From assembly GCA_022393335.1 (NCBI GenBank), contig JAJEKB010001071.1, positions 1-64,000 on the forward strand: 64,000 nucleotides of DNA, in the 5' to 3' direction. Origin of the DNA: Macrotrachela quadricornifera. Its lineage: Eukaryota > Rotifera > Eurotatoria > Philodinida > Philodinidae. Under the pieces are notes generated by a model, which was given only the letters and a program-made list of their open reading frames with translations, was not told the origin of the DNA and made no database searches. A program made the translations under genes and the position numbers. Shown in pieces: positions 50,683-61,100 of the stretch; position 1 is the stretch's first letter, and every line of letters begins with the position of its first letter.

Positions 50683-53600
50683 AATAAAAAAACAATTAAT
50701 AATATTTTTTTTCTTCTTTCTTTTTCATTTTCTTAAATAAATGTTGAGTATGCGTAATAAAATATTTTTATATTTAAATATTGTCTTACTTTTTTTTTTC
50801 ATTAGAAAATAGTCATATTTTTTATGAATATTGTCACTTATAGAAATTATAAATTATAAATAAGAATAACCTTTTCATTCTAAAAATATTCATTGAAAAA
50901 TTATTTCAATTTTTTATATATAACCTTACGGAAAGATAATTATATATAATAATAAAAAGGAAAAGAGAACGATAGTAAATTATATTTACGATGAATACAT
51001 TCATTAAAAAATAGTACATAGATAGTTATAAATATACTCATTTATCAGATGAAGCGTATAATAAAAAAATAAAAATAGTGACATCAACTTTATATCCGCA
51101 TATCTATATATATACAGGATGTTCCAAAAATTCACCGAAAAAAATTAACATAAATATCTCTTATAGTTTTTCAAGCGATTTAATTGTTCTTTTAATAATA
51201 GAATAGTATCTATATTCTTTTAAATTTTATTAGATACTATTTGGTTTACAACAAATATTGAAAAATCACCTTAGAACTTCATTGATTTGTACTTTTTTTT
51301 AGTTATTATAGATCTTTGAGAGCATTCTCGATTTCATATTGAGATTAGTTTCACAAAATAGCTGAAAAGAATTTTCTAATACAATCTACTTTTAAGATTT
51401 ATTTGGTAAATTCGATTTGCATGTTTCATTTCACATCAATAGATGACTAAAATTTGACTATTAGTAAAAATATTTGCATTCTAATGTTTATAAGCACAAA
51501 CATTTATCTGAAATAAAACTTAAAAAAATATACACTATCATATTATTAAAAGAATGATTAAATCGCTTGAGATGTATAAAAGATATTAATGTAAACTTTT
51601 TCAGCGGACTTTTAGAACACTGTGTCTATCTATTTTGTTTTTTGTTGATCATATTCGATATTAATATTCATATTTTTTATTTTGTAATGTAATGCCAAAT
51701 GAAGAATCGAATATGTCGAGCATTTCTTTGAAGTATTCTATCTCGGTATAAAATGACATTCAACACAATTTTGACTGAATAGAATCTTGTTATAAACATA
51801 AGTATCATTGTATTGACAACAATTCTACTAGACACGAACGCATGACTGTCCAAATAAAGTCACGTCTTATATAATTGAATTTCAAATACGTACACGTGTA
51901 CACATGATCAACTTAATCACATAAATAAATGAATCTGCATAGTGCGTGCATTTTTGTTTTTCTTTTTGTTTTTTCCTATTATTGATAGCCCGACAAACAA
52001 AATGTAATTAATTATTTATATACATAGATATATCCCACTGTGACATTGATAATACTATGATTTCTTTTTTTGTTACTTACTACATGCGTGGAAAATTATA
52101 TCATATTTTCTCATTTTTTCGATTAAGCTAGCATGATAATCAATAATAAAGAATCACCTAAATCACCGATAACTTTAACTATTCATTCAACATTATCAAA
52201 AACAAACAGGAAATAAAAGAAACGATGTGGAAGAAAAAAAGATGCTTGCATAGTAGTTGGTTTAGATAATAGAATGAGCATAGACGTCATTGACGTCGAT
52301 CTATCTAAATACATTATTTTTTTTTCTTTGTCATATTTTCTGACTTTTTATAATCATCATTATTTGTTAGCAAACAAGAGAAGCACACAAACATTTACCG
52401 TTGACATATACACGTACGCATATATATATTTATATATATAGCGTAAGCAAAAAACATTTATCCATCATTACATTAGCTTTTTTTTCATATAATATTCTTC
52501 AATTTTATACGTAAAAATCAAAAGGATTAAGTATGGTTGACAAATTCCATAGTATATTTTGTTTATCAAAAGGTAGATTACACATAAATATAGTGAGAAA
52601 CATAATAATATATTTACGCACTATAGTTTACTGGGTATATTACTTTACAAAATCTAACAGCTGAACAAAGAAAAACATTATAGATATGAGATGAAGAAAA
52701 AAACATTCTATTCATTCTTTTTGAATGATAACTAGAGACATTTTTATACTGATTATTATTCACTCAAATTCCATCTGTCGTGTATGTGTCTAGGTTTTCA
52801 AGATGCGTAATAGCATGATTACTACATCAAATCGATAATGCAGATTTCGTATTATCATTTTTACAACTGAGTCTATTTCCGGTCTTATTTTCAGACAAGC
52901 ATAAACAAGTAGTTTTTCTTTAGTTTTTTTGTTTTGTTTTTCTGTTTATGTTTGAATCGTTGCACACTCAAAATGTCTACATTGTTTCTATATTCATACA
53001 CATCAAACCCTAGTATCATTTGATTGAAGAATCTTACTGCGCATTTCGTTCCATCATCTTAAACACGCACATTTATTATTACTCTTGACTTATTTTTTTC
53101 CTGTTTCGACTTCCTAGATGCTTTTAAAGACTTGAGCTACTAATAGTTTAATGGCAAGTTATCTCTTTTACGAGATTATTAAAAGATTTCTTTTTTCTCT
53201 TGTCTACTAACAATGATGGTTTACTTATTTTATCACATTTCCTTCTAAGAATATATATATATATATGTAGTATTGATTGATTTGTGTGAGTACATTTATT
53301 TTACTTTGATTCATTTATAGAAAAGATAAATCAACAATAGACAGATAGAGTGTCAATAAGACGCATTGAAGTAAACATACAGTTGTGAAATAAAGGAAAC
53401 GAGAAACTGCCTTTATTACACTTGAAAATTAATGTTAAGATAACCTGAATATTAACGACATGTTTTACCAATCAAATAATTCGATCTTCTCACTTATGTT
53501 GACTTTTTAATTGACGTTTTTTTTTTCTTTATTATTTAAAAATCGATTGCATTCAATAATGTTCTACTATAATAGGTAAAGATTCGAGATAGTAATGATA

Positions 53601-54485
53601 AACATAAAAAAATAATGATGTCAAGTGCATTTGTAAAAGCCAAGAAAACAATCTAATTAATTCCGTCTCTTAGTTATTTTCAATGAAAAGAAAAGCTGTC
53701 TATTCAATACCAATAGATAAATTTTTTTCAATACATAAGAAATAATCGGGAAAACAAAAAGGCAAGATAGTATTTCATTAGTGAATACAATGTAATAATG
53801 CTTGAGAGAAAATTGAGTTTTATATTACTACTTTTTTTTTTCATCTTTCTTTATTCTCTATTTTTTTCATGATAATAAGAAAGAAGATGAAAATTATTTT
53901 ATAATTCTATCTTTGATGTTTCAAGTGTGAAGTTACTACTTAAGATTTTTACATTTTCATATATTGTTTGGTACTCGTTTTTTTTTCTGTCTTCTCACAA
54001 TAGTAGCTAGAAAACTTTGTTAAAGAAAAAAGAGGAAGAAGAAAAAAAAATATGATAAGCAGCTCAACTTTAATTTTTGTTAATGCACAATCTCATTTTA
54101 TCTCTTTTGGTATGTTCTTTTTTTCATTGGTTTCCACTCATCAAGTATAAATATTTTTTTTTTTTGTTTCTCTTCGACTTTGTTGCATTTGTAATACATC
54201 ACATTCATTAATAGATTAGTATATTTTATATCACTTTTTCTACATAATTTTCTTTATTTTTAGATTAACAAATTGTTAATATCCATTTCCTATTGTGATC
54301 ATTTTTTTTCTACTATAACAAATTGATATTTAAGACAATATATATTATTACTAATATACAACGTCTCGACATCATTAGTATTATGATTTTTATAGAATCA
54401 TTAGATTTGTATAAAGTTGTAATATTATTTTGATATAGAAATATTAAAAAAAAATTTCAATTTTTATTATTTTTAAAATTTATGA
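50683..54485. other. Intergenic CDC20 / receptor
   Basis: 3.8 kb, AT-rich, no supportable gene. It holds the mariner-like MITE at 51115-51622. Two GACGTC words 10 bp apart (52283-52298) form a CRE-like pair but are far from any start. Confidence 0.45.
51115..51622. mobile_element. Mariner-like inverted-repeat MITE, 508 bp
   Basis: Left end CAGGATGTTCCAAAAATTC, preceded by TA; right end is the reverse complement of CAGTGTTCTAAAAGTCC. The ends resemble the CAGG-GTGTCCCAAAA-type termini of mariner elements. Inverted arms continue about 85 bp (paired words TCAAGCGATTTAATTGTTCT / AGAATGATTAAATCGCTTGA and TAACATAAATATCTCTTAT / ATAAAAGATATTAATGTAA). No transposase frame. The right TA is changed to TG. 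Confidence 0.65.
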
Positions 54486-54499
54486 ATGATTTCTACTAA
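54482..54499 (+). promoter_or_regulatory. Minimal upstream ORF overlapping the receptor start
   Basis: ATG at 54482 overlaps the receptor ATG at 54486 (ATGAATG) in another frame and stops after five codons (MNDFY). If the leader includes it, it would reduce initiation at the receptor start or require reinitiation. Confidence 0.35.
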
Positions 54500-57400
54500 T
54501 ATAACTTCGACTGTTACTAGTAATACTTCTTCTGATGAATGGTCATGGTCTTTTACCAAAATTAGTGTACTTACTATATGTAGCTTAATTACTATTCTTA
54601 CTATATTAGGTTAGTAATAAAAAGAAAATTCTTTATAATCATTAGGATTCAAAAAGTCATAGTGACCAACATAATAACAAAAAAATAAGTGCTAATCTTT
54701 CATTATATATCTATTTATAGGTAATGGTCTAGTACTGATTTCCGTTAAATTTCGTCTTCATGCCAGATCATATTCTGATTATTTTATTGTCAGTCTATGT
54801 TTAGCAGATTTTTTTGTTGGCTTATTTGTTATGCCATTAATGACAATACATTCATTATATTTACGTTGGCCATATCCTTATCGTCTTTGTTATATATGGA
54901 TGTCAATTGATTTTACATGTTCAACAGCATCATTTCTTACACTTGCGTCTATGGCTTTAGATAGATATTGGGCATTAACTGGTAAGATTTAATTTAATTT
55001 ATATAATAATTCATTTATTTGCTTTATCTTTTTTTTTCTAAACTAGCACCTTATTTTCATTTACGTAATCGTTCTTATTCTTCTGTATTAGTATTTATAA
55101 TTAGTTCATGGGCGATTCCATTTGCTATTTGGCCAGGTTCAATATTTATTGCAGAACAATATAATACAAGTGACCCATCATGTGTTCATCCAGCACGTCC
55201 ATTTATAATTGTTATATTATGTACATTTTTTTACTATATACCGCTTTTATTTATGCTTGCTTGTTATTCAAGAATAATAGTTAATATTAAAAATATTGAA
55301 ATACTAGTAAGTACATTTAGTTTTTATTTATTGAATTATATGAGATAGACATATAAATATTAGATAAGACTAAAAGAGAATATTTAATCAAAAATAACTA
55401 ATTATATGCTTGAAAAATTCTTTGATCATTTCTATTTAAATAATTTTCATAGAAATCTAAAGATTTGTTATTTTGTTTTTAATATAGAATAATTTTTCTT
55501 GTTTTTCCATATCAATAATTATTTCAAGATGAAATAGTATATAATAATAAAATCATCAGATATTAATAAGAAATGATATTTTGCTAAGAGTCATGAGTAA
55601 TATTATATCTAATTAACTTATTACCATATGTCGTCTCAGACATATCCAAAAGGTTAAAAGAGAAGTCCGGTTTTTTTTTTGATAAATCATTAAGATGATA
55701 AAACTTCATATGAAAAGTTTTTTTCTTTTCTATAGATTCGTGGTACTTGGGATGCAATTAATTTTAATCCATCTGGTAATGATTTAAAAGCATCTGTTAC
55801 AACAACAACATCAACTTATGATGGTTATAATCGTCATGAAAAAAAATGTGATATAATAACAACGACAACAACAACAACAACAACATCATCATTATCATTA
55901 TTAAGTTCACTTCTTAATAAATATTTTCAACGACAAAAAACAAAAAATTCAATTAATGGTGATTCTTTACCAGCTAATGAAAGACCATTAATAATAAATG
56001 AAAAAGGAATAATTCGAACAAATTCAAATGATTATCATCATATTATAAATAAAAAAAGAAAATCAACACCAATTGGACAAGGTATAACATCAAATTCATT
56101 AAAAACAAAATTACCATCATCATCAATAACAGCAACAATTTCTAATCGTCGTTCATCTCGACAAACAACAACAGCAACATTTACAGGAAAAAAACGTTTA
56201 AATGATGTTATGGAAAATATAAATCAAGATGAAGAACAACAATTAGTTCGAGCTCGTCTTAGTACACGTACATCATCATTACCAGCTGCTCGATGTATAT
56301 CATATTATTATTATCAACATCAAACACCTTCTCAAACAATAACAACAAAAGCAATTATTGAAGATCAACATCGTGATATTGCTAATGGTCATCATTATAC
56401 AAATTCAGATGGAAATTCTTTAACAAAAGAACGTAGTCGTTCACATTCACATTCATCTGCTCAATATCTTGGTAATGGTGGTGGAATTATAACAACAGAT
56501 ATATCTGATCATAGTTCATCATTTGATAATGCTATAGATGATGACCATCGACGTTTAAATCGTCGTACACAACCATCACATTTATCAACACCATATCATT
56601 CAAGTCGATATAGTCAACGTGCTATAGCACAATTTATGCATGAAAGACATAAAGCACGTTTAAGACGAAATCAAAAAGCCAGTCGAATGCTCGGTATGTA
56701 TAAAAAAAAATAGAATATATTTTCATATAAGTAAATATTAATAGATTAATATTTACAAGAATAAATCTTAATAATTGATATATATAAAATAGTATCACAT
56801 TGAGATCCAAAATCATTATTCAATACTGATTAAATAGAATGCTAAGAAAATTTGTTGTAATTTGAATTCAATCAATGTATTTCTATTGACTAGTCGGAAC
56901 GTAAAAGATTCTATAACTTCCGGTATCAAATTAATGAACCTGAAAGAAATTTTTTTTTCTTTTGTAATAAATTTCATGTCATATTAATCTACTTTTATTT
57001 TTTTCATTATTATCTTGTCTATTAGTATGCACAATTATCTAATTTTATGACATACATAGTCTCATAATTTGCTCCTGATAATGATGATATAAAAATAATA
57101 AAAAAGAAACAAATAAACGTCATATTAAAATGACATGAAAATAATATATTCATAGACAATTAAAAATATATGTCTATATTTAAAAAAGTATCTCATTATT
57201 TAAATAACTCAAATAAAAAAAAATAAAAATTCTCTTTTTATTTTTCTTCTATAGGTATTCTACTTGCTGTTTTTCTTATTTGTTGGCTTCCATTTACAAT
57301 ATCATATCCAACAATGATATTTTATCCAAATAAATTTCCAAATTCATTACAAATTATTATTTTTTGGTTTGGATATGTTAATTCATTACTTAATCCTTTT

Positions 57401-57523
57401 TTATATGTATATAGTTCACGTAATTTTCGTCAAGCTATTATTGAAACATTATGTTGTTATATTCGATTACGATCCCGACAACAATTACGCTATCAATGGT
57501 CAATACGTGCTGGCCATAAATAG
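54486..57523 (+). CDS. Rhodopsin-family (aminergic-type) G-protein-coupled receptor
   Basis: Five exons give 623 aa: 54486-54609, 54721-54981, 55047-55306, 55736-56693, 57255-57523. The extracellular N-terminus has several N-glycosylation sequons (NIT, NTS). TM1 carries Asn43 in GNGLVL, TM2 LADFFVG (Asp71), Cys98 for the extracellular disulfide, and Asp105 in MSIDFTCSTAS at the amine-binding 3.32 position. DRY is at 122-124, TM6 CWLPF at 544-548, and TM7 NSLLNPFLY at 577-585 (NPxxY form). Exon 4 encodes a third intracellular loop of about 315 residues, rich in Ser/Thr/Asn/Arg with a poly-Thr run. Asp3.32 argues for a biogenic-amine or acetylcholine-like ligand; which one cannot be decided. 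The start is the second of two overlapping ATGs. Introns 55307-55735 and 56694-57254 hold nothing else visible. Confidence 0.9.
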
Positions 57524-57742
57524 ATAACTATTGTGTATATATATATATGTATATGTATAAATATGTATTTATTTAAATAAAAATTATCGACAGTTTAACT
57601 GTCAAATAATTTTATGCGCTATTTTGTTTCTATATAGATTATATTAAATTAAAAAATATAATAATTTTATTTTAATTAAAATTTATTAAAATAAAAATAA
57701 ATAAAAGAAGCATTTTTTTTTGTTGGATTTTTATAAATAAAA

Positions 57743-59044
57743 ATGTCAAATAATTCTAGACGAAATATATTTAATAAATTATCATTAAAAAAAAGTCAAT
57801 CAATACCAATTATTACAAATAATAAAAATCATATATATTCAATAAATTCAAAATCAATAGAAAATCTTCATACACCAATAAAAACAAATTCATCATCAGT
57901 ATCAAATATTAAATCAGCTATTCTATTTAATGATCGTATAACATCACAAGAAAGTCAACAACATTTAAATGATATGCATAAAATAGTTGATCAAACTGAT
58001 AATGATCTTCAACATGCACTTGAACATGCAGCTATAAGACGTGAACAACTTGATGATTTACATTTTCGATCAGAAGAAATGCTTAGTAAAAATGAAAATC
58101 TTGTATTTGGTAAAATATTTATAGAATTTAATTAGAAAAGAAATAACAACAGCTGCTTTTATTTTGTTTTGTTTTTTTGTCATGTCAGATATAATTAGTT
58201 ATAAAAATTATTATTTTAAGTCATTTGGAATTAATAAAATTTTATTTCAAACAAATGTCGAGAATATTTTTCTTTTCTTCTTTTTCTTTTTGTTTTATAA
58301 ATGAATGAATTTAATTGAAAATGACAAACAACAAAAACATTTAACTTTAAATGTTATGTTGTTCATAGACAACAAAAAAAAAACCTTTTAGTTTCATATA
58401 TAATAAACTTAAAAGACTTTTTTTTTACTACATTAATCTATTAATTCATATTGACAATAAGTGATTTTATTTAATATTAGGACGTAAATGTATAGAAATA
58501 ATGCTCTTGTGAACTTTTCTTATTTTATCTAGGAACATATTTGACAAGATATAAAAACTCCTATTAATTTATATAATAATTTTATTTTGATATTAAACTA
58601 ATTAATAAATGCTCTAGAGATCTTTTTACCTTAGGATTGTACTCATTTAATGAGCACATCAAATTCTTTATAAGTTCATAGTTCGATTTATAAAAGATGT
58701 CTTTTAAAACTTCTATATATATAGGTATAACTAATTATCGAAAAACTCGAGAACGTGATATTTTTTGGCGACGATTTCGTTATATTGCATTTGGAACAAT
58801 TACAATAAGTATTATTATTCTATTAATTATATTAAGTATGGCTAATAAACGATCAAATTCTTCACCTCAAGTAATTAATATACGACATGTAAATCAAGAT
58901 TTATCAAATAAAGATATAACATGGACAATGATGATGTTAACAACATCTCAACAACGACGTCGAAAAAAAGAAGTATTGACAGAATTAAATGAATTTTTAT
59001 CTTCGAAATCTAAATATTTTTTCTTAACTGATAATAATTTGTAA
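57743..59044 (+). CDS. R-SNARE (synaptobrevin-like) protein with C-terminal extension
   Basis: Exons 57743-58109 and 58725-59044 give 228 aa. A Ser/Asn-rich N-terminus of ~74 residues precedes a SNARE-type heptad helix (about 75-135). Its pattern VDQTDNDLQHALEHAAIRRE matches brevins, with Arg99 at the zero layer and Leu at +4 and +7. A basic/Trp linker (RDIFWRRFR) leads to one membrane segment (142-161). Synaptobrevins normally end just after this helix; here 67 further residues follow (Asn/Ser and basic, with TELNEFLSSKSKYFFL), predicted luminal or extracellular. The SNARE call rests on heptad spacing and architecture and is moderate. An alternative is an unrelated tail-anchored coiled-coil protein. 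The 615-nt intron 58110-58724 is otherwise empty. Confidence 0.65.
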
Positions 59045-59158
59045 TATTTTTTCTTTTTGTATGACGATATTTTTCTAGCGCATTTTTCTGTTTTTTTTTT
59101 CATAGAATATTTTTGTTTAATAATTACATTATTTTTCATTCTTTAATTTTCATATTAT

Positions 59159-60910
59159 ATGGGCTCACATGTTAGTTGTAATAATATCGATGGTCAAACG
59201 AATAGTACATCATCTATAAATAATAATAATATAAATGAACAAAATTCATATGATGAATCAACACAATCACATGTTTATATTAAAGATAAATTTCGGCTAG
59301 AATTTCTTGATTGTAATTGTTGTTGTGATACAACAAAGAAAATAGCTAATTGTGACTTTCAAGGTATTAATGTATTACAAGATTTATATGAAATGGTACG
59401 TAAATTTAATATTCAAAGATATTATCATTAATCTATAATGCTTGGTAATTATAGATTGTATGCAGTTATTAGTTAGATTTTTGAATCATTAATTAATAAT
59501 CACTAAATATTAGAAATCAAAGCTCAACAAATCTTGATATTGAAAGTTGCAAGTGGAGTAATATTCGTAATTTTTATAAGGAATGTCCTATACGTTGTAA
59601 GCCTCTAGAGTAATCTAGTTTATATATAGATAAAAATTGATCTATATTCAATTATACCAATATAACGTTTTAAATAGTGTACTCTTAGATGGTATTATCT
59701 CTTTTTATAATAGTGATAATCAAAATCTTGAAATTAATAAGTATCTTTTTTTAGAAAGTATTAGTGAACCATCTATTTACTATAACGTAATAGAATTATA
59801 GAAAATAATATGTAATTATTAAGATCGGATTTTTGTTGACACACATTAAGAGTTGCTATTTGTGTCATCTTTGTATTTATACTCTAAATAAACTTTAAAA
59901 TCAATAGAAAGTAAAACTTTCTTTCGTTGATTTTGAATAGTTTATTTTACGTATAACTACAATGATAACACGAATAGCAACACATTATATCTGTCGAAAA
60001 GAAAAATCTTGATACTTAAAAAAAAAAAGATACTCACTGATTTTCAAACTTTGAGTATCACCATTATCTGAGAGTATATCATTTAAAATATTGTCGTAAG
60101 TACTTAAAATTGATACGAGAATATATATATATAAAGTACTCAAACATCTCTCATACATACTTGAAAATTGATGAACACCTGTTACTTCCTATTTCCTCGA
60201 TGCTAAAATGCTAGATAAACTATTTGTTTTTGAAAGTGAGCGTTGAAAGCATCGACCTATTTTTTAGTATTTATATACTAGCTTTATCTGCATCCAACGA
60301 CTCTTCGAAAAATTCAATTTTTTTGAAAATGTTTATTTTTAAGAATAAATAGTTTATCTGGCATTTTATCACTGAGGAAATAGAAAATAACAGGTGTTCG
60401 TAGATAAATTTTGAATTGTATCATTTGAATCTATTTTTAGTTCCGTTCGAAGTAGATGTTTCGCAAGTGTGTGTGTGAGTATAATTCATTCAATTCTCTC
60501 TGTCTATATGAATACATTAATAATATCTTTCCTTTCGAAGTGCTCGCATATTTTACATGTAGGCAGCTGATATTAGATATAGTTAGATAGAGTTATGAAA
60601 CATTCTTTAGTGTTAATCTGTCAAATATCATTAAAACAATAGTTGATAATTATTTTAGACATATTCATAATTTATTTTTAATTTTTGAATTATTTTAAAT
60701 CAATAAAAAAAATAAATTCCAACGAATTGTATTATTTAGGTTGTAACACCTGAATATAAACTTAATTGTCGATGTTCATGTGGTGATGATAATGATGATA
60801 GAAAACAATCAATAAAATTTGGTTTAACAGGAACTCCAAATGCACATATAACATGTGATGGTCTTGATTTATCTTGTCCAACATCTAGTGACTCAGTAAC
60901 AAAACAATAA
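59159..60910 (+). CDS. Cys-rich, possibly N-myristoylated protein, 135 aa
   Basis: Not recognised. Exons 59159-59395 and 60740-60910, phase 0 junction. The start MGSHVSCNN fits the N-myristoylation consensus (Gly2, Ser6) with a nearby Cys7 that could be palmitoylated. An Asn/Ser-rich stretch follows, then a Cys cluster DCNCCCDTTKKIANC, a helix (INVLQDLYEM), and in exon 2 the Cys pair CRCSCGDD plus two single Cys. The Cys spacing suggests metal binding or disulfides; the former fits a cytosolic lipidated protein better. It begins only 114 bp after the SNARE-like gene on the same strand. The 1344-nt intron holds a foldback element. It could alternatively be a fragment of a larger gene. Confidence 0.55.
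60159..60418. mobile_element. Foldback element in the Cys-rich gene intron
   Basis: Arms pair GATGAACACCTGTTA with TAACAGGTGTTCGTA, TCCTATTTCCTCGATG with CTGAGGAAATAGAA, and AAAATGCTAGATAAACTATTTG with AATAGTTTATCTGGCATTTT. The centre includes AGCATCGACC. No coding frame. Confidence 0.55.
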
Positions 60911-61038
60911 CAGAGGGCGTTAGTAATATAAATATAGGTTTATTAACGAGCCAATGTTTAATTAGAATATTTTGATTGATTAAAGGAGATATGTTTTAAT
61001 AAATCGCAATACTGATTGTTTTTTCTTCTTGTTGATTA

Positions 61039-61039
<1 letters not shown>

Positions 61040-61081
<42 letters not shown>

Positions 61082-61095
61082 TAATAATAATAATA
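61040..61095 (+). repeat. (AAT)n microsatellite in the PPIP5K leader
   Basis: About 17 AAT units with one slip (AATATAAT near 61080), ending six bases before the PPIP5K start codon. It lies in the 190-bp gap after the Cys-rich gene. Length polymorphism is likely. Confidence 0.85.
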
Positions 61096-61100
61096 GAGAA

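Noticed and set aside
52283..52298. Paired GACGTC words resembling CRE sites
   Set aside because: About 2.2 kb from the nearest start and short enough to occur by chance; mentioned only in the intergenic entry.
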